Assembly (NCBI RefSeq): GCF_015353075.1
Contig: NZ_CP064187.1
Span: forward strand, 310,001-374,000
Source: Rhizobium sp. 007
Lineage (GTDB): Bacteria > Pseudomonadota > Alphaproteobacteria > Rhizobiales > Rhizobiaceae
Direction: 5' to 3'
Length of the DNA stretch: 64,000 nt
The position numbers and the translations under genes are program-made. Under the pieces are notes generated by a model. That model was not told the origin of the DNA and did not search any database. It was given only the letters and a program-made list of their open reading frames with translations. Of the stretch, positions 55,018 through 63,984 are shown one piece after another. Position 1 is the stretch's first letter. The number at the start of each line of letters is the position of its first letter.

Positions 55018-55752
55018 ATGCAATCCGGTCTTTATGTTTCCTTGTCATCCCAGATGGCACTCGAAAAGCGCCTGACGACAATTGCGGACAATATGGCGAA
55101 CGTGAACACGACCGGATTTCGCGGGACGGAGGTGAAGTTCAATCAGTTGCTGAGCGACACCGACAACAAGCTGAACGCAAAGGTTGCCTTCGTCTCGCAG
55201 GGCAATGACTATCTATCCGGCGACAGCGGCGAGCTGCAGCACACCGGCAACATGCTGGACTTTGCGATCAAGGGCGACGGCTGGTTCGCACTGGATACGC
55301 CGGCGGGTCAGGTTCTGACCAAGGACGGCCGGTTCACCATGAAGGACACGGGCGAGCTGGTGTCGATCCGCGGATACCCGGTTCTCGACGCTGGCGGCGC
55401 GCCGATTCAGCTGAACTCGGCGGGCGGTGAGCCCAAGGTCGGCAATGACGGCATGATCTACCAGGGCGGCCGGCAGGTTGGCTCGCTCGGTCTCTTCGAA
55501 GCCGATATCAGCAAGGGTTACCTCCGCTATGAGAACAGCGGCGTCATGACCACGGAGACGCCGCGGGCCGTGACCGACCGATTCAATATCGGCATCGAGC
55601 AAGGCTATCTCGAAAACTCCAACGTCAACGCGATGCACGAAATCACCCAGCTGATCGAAGTCAACCGCGCCTTCGAGAGCATCGCCTCGCTGACGGCCGA
55701 CAGCGAAAGCTCCTTCAACGAGGCCATCAAGACGCTGGGTGGCAGCCGTTGA
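55018..55752 (+). CDS. flgF: Flagellar rod protein FlgF
   Basis: A 244-residue rod protein. The N-terminal GLYVSLSSQMALEKRLTTIA with DNMANVNTTGFRG and the C-terminal QLIEVNRAFESIASLTADSE are the rod/hook family signatures. It is shorter than FlgG, and its first position in the operon fits proximal-rod FlgF. AGGAG lies seven bases before the ATG. Exported by the flagellar type III system without a cleaved signal. Confidence 0.92.
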   Translation: MQSGLYVSLSSQMALEKRLTTIADNMANVNTTGFRGTEVKFNQLLSDTDNKLNAKVAFVSQGNDYLSGDSGELQHTGNMLDFAIKGDGWFALDTPAGQVLTKDGRFTMKDTGELVSIRGYPVLDAGGAPIQLNSAGGEPKVGNDGMIYQGGRQVGSLGLFEADISKGYLRYENSGVMTTETPRAVTDRFNIGIEQGYLENSNVNAMHEITQLIEVNRAFESIASLTADSESSFNEAIKTLGGSR

Positions 55753-55768
55753 GCGAAAGGTTTGACGG

Positions 55769-57175
55769 ATGACCAACATGCCGCTGACTGAAGACGCGCT
55801 TTCGCCGAAGCTGGATCATCTGGCCGGCCTCGTCAGCCGCTATACCAAGCCGGAATATGCGGTCGCACATGGCGGCCATGTCCAGACGATCGCCGCCGGC
55901 CACTATACGGTAAGCGGTCTTTCCCGCCACGTCCGTCTCGGCGAATTTGTCGCCCACAAGTCGGCGACCGGCATCCATCTCGGCGAGGTCGTCCGCGTCG
56001 AGCCGGAACTGGCCTATGTCTGCCCGATCGAACCGGGTGAGCCGATCGGCATTCATGACACGGTCATCCGCAAGGGAGCTTTTCGAATATCGCCGGCCGA
56101 AAGCTGGTGCGGCCGGACGATCAATTCGCTTTGCGAACCGATCGATGGCCTTGGCCCGATCGTTGAGGGCCTCGATCGCCGCTCGATTTCCAATACCGCG
56201 CCGCCTTCGATGACCCGCAAGCGTGTCGAGAAGGGCTTCCGGACGGGTGTCCGCGCCATCGATATCTTTTCGCCGCTATGCCACGGCCAGCGCCTCGGAA
56301 TCTTCGCAGGCTCCGGCGTCGGTAAGTCGACGCTGCTCTCGATGCTCGCCAAGGCCGATGCCTTTGACAGGGTGGTCATTGCGCTCGTCGGCGAACGCGG
56401 CCGCGAAGTGCGCGAATTCATCGAGGATACGCTCGGCGAGAACATGAAGAAGTCGATCGCCGTTGTCGCGACCAGCGACGAGAGCCCGATGCTGCGCAAG
56501 ATGGCGCCGTTGACGGCGGTGACGATCGCCGAACATTTCCGCGATCAGGGCGACAACGTTCTCCTGATTGTCGACAGCGTCACGCGCTTTGCCCATGCAA
56601 TCCGGGAAGTGGCGACGGCATCCGGCGAGCCGCCGATCGCCCGCGGCTATCCCGCATCCGTTTTCACCGAGCTGCCGCGACTGCTCGAGCGTGCGGGTCC
56701 CGGGCCGGAAGGCACAGGAACTATCACCGCAATCATCTCGATCCTCGTCGATGGCGACAATCACAACGACCCGATCGCCGACTCCACGCGCGGCATTCTC
56801 GACGGCCATATCGTCCTGCAGCGCAGCCTTGCAGAGGAGGGCCGCTATCCGCCGATCGACCCGCTGGCTTCCATTTCGCGCCTTGCCCGCAAGGCCTGGA
56901 CGCCGGATCAGGAAAAGCTGGTCTCGCGCCTGAAGGCGCTGATCCATCGCTTCGAGGAAACGCGCGACCTGCGCTTGATCGGCGGCTACCGACCGGGGGC
57001 CGACCCGGATTTGGACATGGCGGTCAAGCAGGTACCAATTATATACGATGTTTTGAAACAGTCGCCGGGAGACCGCGAGTCGGCCGATGCCTTTGCTGAC
57101 CTGGCGGCAGCACTCAAGACGGCTGCCGGGATTTCGAACCAGCCGTCGACGATCCCGACGAGACCCAGAGGCTAG
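55769..57175 (+). CDS. fliI: Flagellum-specific ATPase FliI
   Basis: A 468-residue F1-beta-like ATPase that unfolds or delivers export substrates. Walker A is GIFAGSGVGKSTLLSML near residue 175, Walker B region NVLLIVDSVTRFAHAIREV near 260, and the DELSEED-like loop and LTTYLPxD-type segment follow. The N-terminal beta-barrel starts around LAGLVSRYTKPEYA. The C terminus ends QPSTIPTRPRG. Spacing to flgF is 16 bases. Confidence 0.94.
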   Translation: MTNMPLTEDALSPKLDHLAGLVSRYTKPEYAVAHGGHVQTIAAGHYTVSGLSRHVRLGEFVAHKSATGIHLGEVVRVEPELAYVCPIEPGEPIGIHDTVIRKGAFRISPAESWCGRTINSLCEPIDGLGPIVEGLDRRSISNTAPPSMTRKRVEKGFRTGVRAIDIFSPLCHGQRLGIFAGSGVGKSTLLSMLAKADAFDRVVIALVGERGREVREFIEDTLGENMKKSIAVVATSDESPMLRKMAPLTAVTIAEHFRDQGDNVLLIVDSVTRFAHAIREVATASGEPPIARGYPASVFTELPRLLERAGPGPEGTGTITAIISILVDGDNHNDPIADSTRGILDGHIVLQRSLAEEGRYPPIDPLASISRLARKAWTPDQEKLVSRLKALIHRFEETRDLRLIGGYRPGADPDLDMAVKQVPIIYDVLKQSPGDRESADAFADLAAALKTAAGISNQPSTIPTRPRG

Positions 57176-57177
57176 CT

Positions 57178-57735
57178 TTGACCACTTTCGACGATGATGA
57201 CGAGCGCATCGCTCCCTTGAAGCCACTGGAAAAGCGGCAGGCGCTGATGCTCGACCGTGTGCTGACCGTGACTGGGCTTGCGCTCGCGGGTGCGGCGGCG
57301 TTTTTCCCATGGTATGTCTTCTTCAACGAGGACAAGTTCAGCATCAAAGTCGAACAAGGTGACCGGAGCCGTGACCTGCCGGACTGGCCGGAACGCAACG
57401 TTTTCAGCGTCTCGCCGCTTGCGATGGTCAACAAGAACGAGGTGGAGAAGAAGCCCGCGCTTGCCTTCGACCCTCTGACGACCGCGACGGTTTCGAATGT
57501 CGGCAGGGAGAGCAACAAGGGTATCATGCCCGACGACCAGCCGTTTCCAGCCGTTTCCGGTTTCAAGCTGCTGCATGTCGCCAACGGCCGCGCGCTGATT
57601 GAGGATTCCTCGGGCATGTATGTCGTGCGCGTCGGATCGATCCTCCCGGACGAAAGCCGTCTTGCCACGCTGGAAGAGCGCGACGGCAAATGGGTGATCG
57701 TCACGTCCAATGGTGAAGTCTACCAGAACAATTGA
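57178..57735 (+). CDS. Unknown flagellar-operon membrane protein
   Basis: A 185-residue protein starting at a TTG (57178), two bases after the fliI stop and preceded by AGAGG. One hydrophobic helix (about 28-47, VLTVTGLALAGAAAFFPWYV) follows a short acidic N-terminus, and the rest is probably periplasmic with a compact C-terminal domain (FKLLHVANGRALIEDSSGMY then VVRVGSILPDESRLATLEE). The tail resembles OmpA-unrelated PulC/GspC-like small beta domains, but I recognise no family. Position between fliI and flgB suggests a role in basal-body or export assembly. Confidence 0.72.
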   Translation: MTTFDDDDERIAPLKPLEKRQALMLDRVLTVTGLALAGAAAFFPWYVFFNEDKFSIKVEQGDRSRDLPDWPERNVFSVSPLAMVNKNEVEKKPALAFDPLTTATVSNVGRESNKGIMPDDQPFPAVSGFKLLHVANGRALIEDSSGMYVVRVGSILPDESRLATLEERDGKWVIVTSNGEVYQNN

Positions 57736-57894
57736 TCGCGATTGCTGTGATCGGTGGAGGCTCCGCGCGTGCGACGGGGTCTCTTTGCTTTTGGCGCTTC
57801 CATAAAGATAGCTTCGGCGAGAAGCCGAAATTCCCCGTAAGTCTGACGCAAGATTGCCGCCCTAGGGTCCTCTCAGTAAAAACGGAGAGTTCCC

Positions 57895-58287
57895 ATGCAA
57901 CCGATTCAACTATTCGACTTGGCCTCGCGGCAGGCGGAATGGCTGACGATCCGTCAGGAGGTTGTGGCCGGCAATATCGCGAATGCAAACACGCCGAAAT
58001 TTCGTGCCAAGGACGTGACGCCTTTCGAGGCCGTGCTCGACAAGGCCGATATCACCATGGCCCGCACCAATCCGGCGCATCTCAGCGGCAACGATTTCAG
58101 CACCAGCGGCGGCATCGACGTCAAGGAAGCTGCACTCGACCAGGAAATCGGCGTGCAGGAATCGGGCAATACCGTCGGCCTCGCGGAGGAACTGTCCAAG
58201 TCCGGCGAGATCAAGCGTCAGTACGAGTTGAACACCTCTTTGGTGGGCTCCTTCCATCGAATGATGTTGATGACCGTAAGGAAGTAA
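57895..58287 (+). CDS. flgB: Flagellar proximal rod protein FlgB
   Basis: A 130-residue FlgB. It starts [20 protein letters not shown] and has [20 protein letters not shown], the rod signature near residue 25; the C terminus, [18 protein letters not shown], completes the family pattern. It forms the proximal rod with FlgC, FlgF and FliE. The 159-base gap upstream may contain a separate promoter; a small hairpin at 57814-57830 is present there. Spacing to flgC is four bases. Confidence 0.93.
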   Translation: MQPIQLFDLASRQAEWLTIRQEVVAGNIANANTPKFRAKDVTPFEAVLDKADITMARTNPAHLSGNDFSTSGGIDVKEAALDQEIGVQESGNTVGLAEELSKSGEIKRQYELNTSLVGSFHRMMLMTVRK

Positions 58288-58291
58288 TGTC

Positions 58292-58708
58292 GTGGATCCC
58301 TTGTCAGCTGCAATGAAGATCGCAGGTTCCGGGCTCGAAGCGCAGTCGACGCGCTTGCGCATCGTCTCGGAAAACATCGCAAACGCCCGTTCGACCGGCG
58401 ATACGCCCGGCGCCGATCCCTATCGCCGCAAGACGATCACGTTTGGCGAGGAGGTCGATCGCGCCGGCGGCGTGACGACAGTGGGCGTCAAGAAGCTCGG
58501 CGTCGACGAATCCGATTTCACGACGGAATACGATCCGAGCAATCCGGGCGCCGACGAGCGCGGCGTCGTCAAGCTGCCGAACGTCAACATGCTGGTCGAA
58601 ATGGCGGACATGCGCGAAGCCAACCGTTCCTATGACGCCAACCTGCAGACCATCAAGCAGACCCGCGACCTGATCTCCTCCACGATCGATCTCCTGAAGA
58701 GCCAATAA
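58292..58708 (+). CDS. flgC: Flagellar proximal rod protein FlgC
   Basis: A 138-residue FlgC. It begins [20 protein letters not shown] with [11 protein letters not shown], and ends [20 protein letters not shown]. Start is a GTG at 58292 with AAGGAAG seven bases upstream. The stop TAA shares its last base with the fliE ATG. Proximal rod component. Confidence 0.93.
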   Translation: MDPLSAAMKIAGSGLEAQSTRLRIVSENIANARSTGDTPGADPYRRKTITFGEEVDRAGGVTTVGVKKLGVDESDFTTEYDPSNPGADERGVVKLPNVNMLVEMADMREANRSYDANLQTIKQTRDLISSTIDLLKSQ

Positions 58709-59037
58709 TGATCAACACCGTACAGAACGTTAGCTCTCTTTCCGTAACGCGCGGCCTCGGCAGCGTTGCGACCGAGAATTCCTCCACGGCCCCTTCCGCC
58801 GCCGAAAGCGCCAAGAACGACCAGAGCTTTGCGGCCGTTCTCGGAAACATGGCAACGCAGGCCGTAGATACCATGAAGGGCGCCGAAAGCATGTCCTTCG
58901 CCGGCATCAAGGGCACGGCGACGACCCGCGAAGTGGTCGACTCCATGCTGCAGGCCGAGCAGACCCTGCAAACCGCAATCGCAATCCGTGACAAGGTCGT
59001 GTCGGCCTTTCTCGAAGTCACCAAGATGCAGATGTAA
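58708..59037 (+). CDS. fliE: Flagellar hook-basal body protein FliE
   Basis: A 109-residue FliE. The conserved C-terminal half reads [22 protein letters not shown] followed by [11 protein letters not shown], in line with the family's role as adapter between MS ring and rod. The N-terminal 40 residues are low-complexity. ATG shares a base with the flgC stop. Confidence 0.9.
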   Translation: MINTVQNVSSLSVTRGLGSVATENSSTAPSAAESAKNDQSFAAVLGNMATQAVDTMKGAESMSFAGIKGTATTREVVDSMLQAEQTLQTAIAIRDKVVSAFLEVTKMQM

Positions 59038-59057
59038 CTGGATTTAAGGACGAACCG

Positions 59058-59846
59058 ATGAGAGCGCTCGCCATTGCGGCTACGGGCATGGATGCCCAGC
59101 AGACTAACCTCGAAGTGATCGCGAACAACATCGCGAACATCAATACGACAGGCTTCAAGCGTGCACGCGCCGAGTTCACCGACCTTCTCTACCAGACCGA
59201 ACGCGCCAAGGGCGTCGCAAACCGCGCCAATCAGGCGATCGTTCCGGAAGGCGCCAATATCGGCCTCGGCGTGCAGACATCTGCGATCCGCAACCTGCAC
59301 ATTCAGGGCGAGCTCAGCCAGACCGGCAACGATCTCGACGTGGCGCTGATCGGCAAGGGTTTCTTCCAGATCGAGGCCCCGGACGGCACAACGCTCTACA
59401 CACGCGCCGGCGCTTTTAACAAGAACGACCAGGGCCAGCTCGTCACCGTCGATGGTTATGAAGTCGTCCCGGGCATCACGATCCCGACCGGCTCGACGGA
59501 ACTGACGATCAGCCGGTCCGGTGAAGTCACCGCAAAGCTCCCGGGCCAGACGGATCCGACGACGCTCGGCCAGCTGACGCTTGCAAGTTTCGTCAACGAA
59601 GCCGGCCTTCAGCCGCTTGGTGACAACCTTTTCCAGCAGACGCCGGCCTCCGGCGACCCGGTCGTCGGTACGCCGGACGAAGAGGGCTTTGCGTACATGA
59701 AGCAGGGCTACCTGGAATCTTCGAACGTCGATCCGGTGAAGGAAATCACCGAGCTGATATCGGCCCAGCGCGCCTATGAAATGAACTCCAAGGTCATCAC
59801 CACGGCCGACGAAATGGCCTCCATCGTCAGCAAGAACCTGAAATAA
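59058..59846 (+). CDS. flgG: Flagellar distal rod protein FlgG
   Basis: A 262-residue FlgG of standard length. The N-terminal [20 protein letters not shown] with [18 protein letters not shown] and the C-terminal [20 protein letters not shown] then [20 protein letters not shown] are classic. It builds the distal rod. It lies 20 bases after fliE with AAGGA in the gap. Confidence 0.95.
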   Translation: MRALAIAATGMDAQQTNLEVIANNIANINTTGFKRARAEFTDLLYQTERAKGVANRANQAIVPEGANIGLGVQTSAIRNLHIQGELSQTGNDLDVALIGKGFFQIEAPDGTTLYTRAGAFNKNDQGQLVTVDGYEVVPGITIPTGSTELTISRSGEVTAKLPGQTDPTTLGQLTLASFVNEAGLQPLGDNLFQQTPASGDPVVGTPDEEGFAYMKQGYLESSNVDPVKEITELISAQRAYEMNSKVITTADEMASIVSKNLK

Positions 59847-59863
59847 AGAGGAAAGGGCCGAAC

Positions 59864-60346
59864 ATGATGTTTCGCCGGGCGAGAAATATCGTCGCTTTGA
59901 CGGCATTAGCCTCGGTTGCGATCGCAGGCATCTTCATGCCCGGCGCCGCGAGCGCCGGCATGGGCTATGCGGTCGTGCCGACGGCCATCATCTATCCCGG
60001 AGAAACGATCGGCGGCGGCCAGCTTCAGGAGGTCGAAGTCACCAATCCGAACCTTGCGAGCGGCTATGCGAAATCCATCGACGAAGTTCGCGGCATGATC
60101 TCGAAGCGCACGCTGCTGCCGGGACGGACGATCCCTGTTTCGGCGCTGCGCGAGCCTTACACCGTCACCCGCGGATCGCAGATTCGCCTGATCTTTCGTA
60201 TCGGCGCGATGACGATCTCGGCGGCAGGCTCGCCGCTCGAGGACGGCTCTACCGGCCAGGTCGTTCGTGCCCGCAACATGGATTCAGGCGTCATCGTCAG
60301 CGGCACCGTGCTTGCCGACGGCACCATACACGTGGCGGCAAAATGA
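59864..60346 (+). CDS. flgA: P-ring assembly chaperone FlgA
   Basis: A 160-residue periplasmic FlgA. A signal peptide (about 1-31, ending IFMPGAASAG) is followed by a SAF-type domain: VVPTAIIYPGETIGGGQL, then ISKRTLLPGRTIPVSALREP and GQVVRARNMDSGVIVSGTV. Helps assemble the FlgI P ring in the periplasm. Its stop overlaps the flgI start by four bases. Confidence 0.9.
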   Translation: MMFRRARNIVALTALASVAIAGIFMPGAASAGMGYAVVPTAIIYPGETIGGGQLQEVEVTNPNLASGYAKSIDEVRGMISKRTLLPGRTIPVSALREPYTVTRGSQIRLIFRIGAMTISAAGSPLEDGSTGQVVRARNMDSGVIVSGTVLADGTIHVAAK

Positions 60347-61464
60347 AGATTGTCTCTCGCTTTTTTCTCGCACTCGCGGCCCTTTCCATGTGCATGGCGC
60401 ATGTGACGCCGGCATTTGCGCTGACCTCGCGCATCAAGGACATCGCCTCGCTGCAGGCCGGGCGCGATAATCAGCTCATCGGCTACGGTCTCGTCGTCGG
60501 TCTTCAGGGCACGGGCGACGGCTTCCGCGCTTCACCGTTCACCGAACAGTCGATGCGCGCCATGCTGCAGAACCTCGGCATTTCGACGCAGGGCGGCGAA
60601 TCCAATGCGAAGAATACGGCGGCTGTCATGGTCACGGCGAACCTTCCGCCTTTTGCGAGCCCCGGCAGCCGCATCGACGTCAGCGTCAGTTCGCTGGGCG
60701 ACGCGACCTCGCTGCGTGGCGGCACGCTTGTCATGACGTCGCTGTCGGGCGCCGACGGTCAGATTTATGCCGTCGCGCAAGGCTCCGTCGTTGTCTCCGG
60801 CTTCCAGGCGCAAGGCCAGGCTGCAACGCTGACCGAGGGCGTCACGACGGCCGGCCGCGTTCCGGGCGGCGCAATTATCGAGCGCGAGCTTCCCTCGCAC
60901 TTCAAGGATTCCGTCAATCTGGTGCTGCAGCTTCGCAACCCGGATTTCTCGACGGCCGTGCGCATTGCCGATGTGGTGAACGGCTATGCCGCTGCCCGCT
61001 TCGGCGGTCCGGTCGCGGAGGCGAGGGACGCGCAGGAAGTTGTCGTCCAGAAGCCGCGTGTCGCGGACCTGACGCGATTAATGGCCGATATCGAAAATCT
61101 GGTCGTCGAGACCGATACGCCGGCGAAGGTCGTGGTCAACGAGCGCACCGGCACGATCGTCATCGGGGCGGACGTTCGCGTCTCGCCGGTTGCGGTCAGC
61201 TACGGAACTCTGACCGTACAGGTTACCGAGCTGCCGCAGATTATCCAGCCCGAGCCCTTCTCGCGCGGCGTCACAGCCGTCCAGCCGCAGACCGATATCG
61301 CCGCGCAGCAAAACGGCGGACGTGTCGCGATCCTCGACGGTCCGGACCTCCGGACCCTGGTTGCAGGTCTCAACAACATCGGCGTCAAGCCGGATGGTAT
61401 CATCGCAATCCTGCAGGGTATCAAGTCCGCGGGCGCCCTGCAGGCGGAGCTCGTACTGCAATGA
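60343..61464 (+). CDS. flgI: Flagellar P-ring protein FlgI
   Basis: A 373-residue FlgI. A signal peptide (1-26, LALAALSMCMAHVTPAFA) is followed by SRIKDIASLQAGRDNQLIGY and GLVVGLQGTGDGFRASPFTE, the family start; the C terminus has GVKPDGIIAILQGIKSAGAL. Forms the periplasmic P ring around the rod. ATG overlaps flgA and its own stop overlaps motE by four bases. Confidence 0.95.
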   Translation: MKIVSRFFLALAALSMCMAHVTPAFALTSRIKDIASLQAGRDNQLIGYGLVVGLQGTGDGFRASPFTEQSMRAMLQNLGISTQGGESNAKNTAAVMVTANLPPFASPGSRIDVSVSSLGDATSLRGGTLVMTSLSGADGQIYAVAQGSVVVSGFQAQGQAATLTEGVTTAGRVPGGAIIERELPSHFKDSVNLVLQLRNPDFSTAVRIADVVNGYAAARFGGPVAEARDAQEVVVQKPRVADLTRLMADIENLVVETDTPAKVVVNERTGTIVIGADVRVSPVAVSYGTLTVQVTELPQIIQPEPFSRGVTAVQPQTDIAAQQNGGRVAILDGPDLRTLVAGLNNIGVKPDGIIAILQGIKSAGALQAELVLQ

Positions 61465-62003
61465 TCGGCTCGAAGTTCGACACCAGAATTTCCAAACTGC
61501 TACGGCGGCTCTCGCTACCGGCTGCCGTGGCCGTCCTTCTTTCCATCCCCGGCGCCTTCGCCCAGGAAGCCGCAAGACCTGCCGGCGACCTGAGCTCGGA
61601 AGAGGAAATCAAGCAGTTCTGCACCAACATTGCCGATCCGGCGCGCGACCAGCGCTATCTGCTGCAGAAGCAGGAACTGGAGAAGCTGCGCGCCGATATC
61701 GACGCCCGCATGGCGGAAATGGACAAGCGCAAGGCCGAGTATCAGGACTGGCTGAAGCGTCGCGACGACTTCCTCAAGCAGGCCCAGGCGGGCCTTACCG
61801 ACATCTTTAAGAACATGAAGCCGGACGCTGCGGCGCTGCAGCTTCAGGAAGTCAAGATCGAGGTTGCGGCGGCGGTGATCATGCGGCTCGGCTCGCGTCA
61901 GTCGAGCCTGATCCTGAACGAGATGGACCCGCTGAAGGCGGCCGTCATCGCCAATATCATCGCAAGTGCGTCCGATCCCAATACGTCGAAGGATCCCTCA
62001 TGA
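61461..62003 (+). CDS. motE: Motility protein MotE (MotC chaperone)
   Basis: A 180-residue secreted protein. Signal peptide (about 1-35, AVAVLLSIPGAFAQEA), then a coiled coil (LQKQELEKLRADIDARMAEM, DKRKAEYQDWLKRRDDFLKQ) and a MgtE-N-like C-terminal helical domain (LGSRQSSLILNEMDPLKAAV). In S. meliloti MotE is a periplasmic chaperone for MotC, a rhizobial stator protein. Position between flgI and flgH is the same. Overlaps flgI and flgH by four bases each. Confidence 0.87.
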   Translation: MIGSKFDTRISKLLRRLSLPAAVAVLLSIPGAFAQEAARPAGDLSSEEEIKQFCTNIADPARDQRYLLQKQELEKLRADIDARMAEMDKRKAEYQDWLKRRDDFLKQAQAGLTDIFKNMKPDAAALQLQEVKIEVAAAVIMRLGSRQSSLILNEMDPLKAAVIANIIASASDPNTSKDPS

Positions 62004-62716
62004 ACAAGCGTTTCCCGGCTGTCATGGCCGCTGTTGCCCTACTAGCCGGCTGCCAGTCGCCGCAGGCTGTGAGGGAGATCGGCCGGGCGCCTGCCATGAG
62101 CCCGATCGGCAGTGGCCTTGCTTACGGCCAAACACCGCAGATGGCGCTTTATCCGAAGCAGCCGCGCCAGGTAGCGCAGGGCTATTCGCTGTGGAGCGAT
62201 TCCCAGGCGGCCCTCTTCAAGGATGCGCGCGCACTCAACGTCGGCGACATTCTGACGGTCAATATCCAGATCAACGACAAGGCGACGTTCGACAACGAAA
62301 CCAATCGCAGTCGCCAGAATTCGAGCGGGCTCAATTGGGATGTGCAGGCGAACATCTTCGGCTGGAACCCGACCTCCCAGACGGACATCACCTACGGTTC
62401 CGACACGAGCACTGACGGCAAGGGCAAGATCGAGCGTTCCGAAAAGCTGACGCTCCTCGTCGCGGCTGTCGTCACCGGCATCCTCGAAAACGGCAACCTC
62501 GTCATCAGTGGATCGCAGGAAGTCCGCGTAAACCAGGAAATCCGCATCCTCAATGTTGCCGGTATCGTGCGCCCGCAGGACGTCGATGCCGAAAACCAGA
62601 TCTCTTACGAGAAGATCGCCGAAGCCCGCATCTCCTACGGCGGCCGCGGCCGCCTGATGGAAGTGCAGCAGCCGCCGCGCGGCCAGCAGGCCATCGATCT
62701 CTTCTCGCCGCTCTAA
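62000..62716 (+). CDS. flgH: Flagellar L-ring lipoprotein FlgH
   Basis: A 238-residue FlgH. The lipobox VALLAGC with lipidated Cys18 directs it to the outer membrane. YSLWSDSQAALFKDARALNV is the family start, with VGDILTVNIQINDKATFDNE, and NGNLVISGSQEVRVNQEIRI later. Forms the L ring. ATG overlaps the motE stop by four bases. Confidence 0.95.
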   Translation: MNKRFPAVMAAVALLAGCQSPQAVREIGRAPAMSPIGSGLAYGQTPQMALYPKQPRQVAQGYSLWSDSQAALFKDARALNVGDILTVNIQINDKATFDNETNRSRQNSSGLNWDVQANIFGWNPTSQTDITYGSDTSTDGKGKIERSEKLTLLVAAVVTGILENGNLVISGSQEVRVNQEIRILNVAGIVRPQDVDAENQISYEKIAEARISYGGRGRLMEVQQPPRGQQAIDLFSPL

Positions 62717-62722
62717 GGCCGG

Positions 62723-63250
62723 ATGACCATGGCAGACGCAGAAGAAACCGACGGCAAGCCGAAAGCGAAATCCGCCATGCTGATCATGGCTGCTGGGCTG
62801 CTCGCGCTCACCCTTCTCGGCGCTGGCGGCGGCTGGCTCGTCGGCACGACGATTGCACCGAACGTCAAGAGCGCCGAGCAGGCGGAGGTGGCGGCACAAA
62901 CGGCTTCGGCCAGCGGCGAAGAGAAAAAGGAAGGCGAGGGCGGACTGCCCCATATTTCCACCGAGGCGAACAACGTCTTCCAGCTTGAGCCGATCACGTC
63001 GAACCTCGCCTATCCCTCGGAAAACTGGGTCCGCCTCGAAGTGGCGCTGCTCTTCAACGGTCCGCCGGATGTGAAAGTGGCCGAGGATATCCACCAGGAT
63101 GTCCTGGCTTACATCCGCACCGTTTCCCTTCAGCAGATCGAAGGGCCGCGCGGCTTTCAATATCTGCGGGATGACATACAGGAACGTGTTGACCTGCGTT
63201 CGCAAGGACGAGTATCGAAGGTCATGTTCAGGACCTTTGTCATCGAATGA
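62723..63250 (+). CDS. fliL: Flagellar basal body protein FliL
   Basis: A 175-residue FliL. A single membrane helix (about residues 18-40, AMLIMAAGLLALTLLGAGGG) is followed by a linker and a periplasmic domain (FQLEPITSNLAYPSENWVRL, then VLAYIRTVSLQQIEGPRGF). It acts near the stator and supports torque. Its stop overlaps the fliP ATG by four bases. Confidence 0.92.
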   Translation: MTMADAEETDGKPKAKSAMLIMAAGLLALTLLGAGGGWLVGTTIAPNVKSAEQAEVAAQTASASGEEKKEGEGGLPHISTEANNVFQLEPITSNLAYPSENWVRLEVALLFNGPPDVKVAEDIHQDVLAYIRTVSLQQIEGPRGFQYLRDDIQERVDLRSQGRVSKVMFRTFVIE

Positions 63251-63984
63251 TTCGATTTATAGTTTTCTTCGCTGCCATGATGGCGGCGCCGGAATTGGCG
63301 GTTGCCCAGCAGCTGCCGACAGATCTTTTGAACATACCCGTCGATGGTTCCGTCGCCGCCTGGATCATCCGCACCTTCGGCCTTCTGACCGTCCTTTCGG
63401 TCGCGCCCGGCATCCTGATCATGGTGACGAGCTTTCCCCGCTTCGTCATCGCCTTTTCGATCCTGCGCACGGGCATGGGACTTTCTTCCACCCCTTCCAA
63501 CATGATCCTGCTTTCGTTGGCGCTCTTCATGACCTTCTATGTCATGTCGCCAACCTTCGATCAGGCCTGGCAGAGCGGCGTGCAGCCACTGCTTTCCAAC
63601 CAGATCAACGAGCAGGAGGCCGTACAGCGCATTGCGGAGCCCTTCCGCACCTTCATGGCCGCCAACACGCGCGACAAGGATCTGGCGCTCTTCGTCGACC
63701 TTGCGCGTGAGCGCGGCCAGACCGTCCAGACCGGTGCCCAGATCGACTACCGTGTTCTCATTCCGGCTTTCATGATTTCGGAGATCCGGCGCGGGTTTGA
63801 GATCGGCTTCCTGATCGTCCTGCCGTTCCTCGTCATCGACCTGATCGTTGCAACGATCACTATGGCGATGGGCATGATGATGCTGCCGCCGACCTCGATC
63901 TCGCTGCCGTTCAAGATCCTGTTCTTCGTATTGATCGACGGCTGGAACCTGCTGGTCGGCAGCCTGGTGCGATCCTTCAGCTAA
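63247..63984 (+). CDS. fliP: Flagellar export gate protein FliP
   Basis: A 245-residue FliP. An N-terminal cleavable signal peptide (ends near PELAVAQQLP) is followed by helices with LTVLSVAPGILIMVTSFPRF, VIAFSILRTGMG, FRTFMAANTRDKDLALFVDL, and ISEIRRGFEIGFLIVLPFLV. Forms the core of the type III export gate with FliQ and FliR, which are not in the window. Complete at the right edge; 16 bases of intergenic sequence remain. Confidence 0.95.
   Translation: MIRFIVFFAAMMAAPELAVAQQLPTDLLNIPVDGSVAAWIIRTFGLLTVLSVAPGILIMVTSFPRFVIAFSILRTGMGLSSTPSNMILLSLALFMTFYVMSPTFDQAWQSGVQPLLSNQINEQEAVQRIAEPFRTFMAANTRDKDLALFVDLARERGQTVQTGAQIDYRVLIPAFMISEIRRGFEIGFLIVLPFLVIDLIVATITMAMGMMMLPPTSISLPFKILFFVLIDGWNLLVGSLVRSFS

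Noticed and set aside
57814..57830. TTCGGC-GAGAA-GCCGAA hairpin upstream of flgB
   Set aside because: Six base pairs with no T run after it; could be a transcript stabiliser, but it does not qualify as a terminator or known element.
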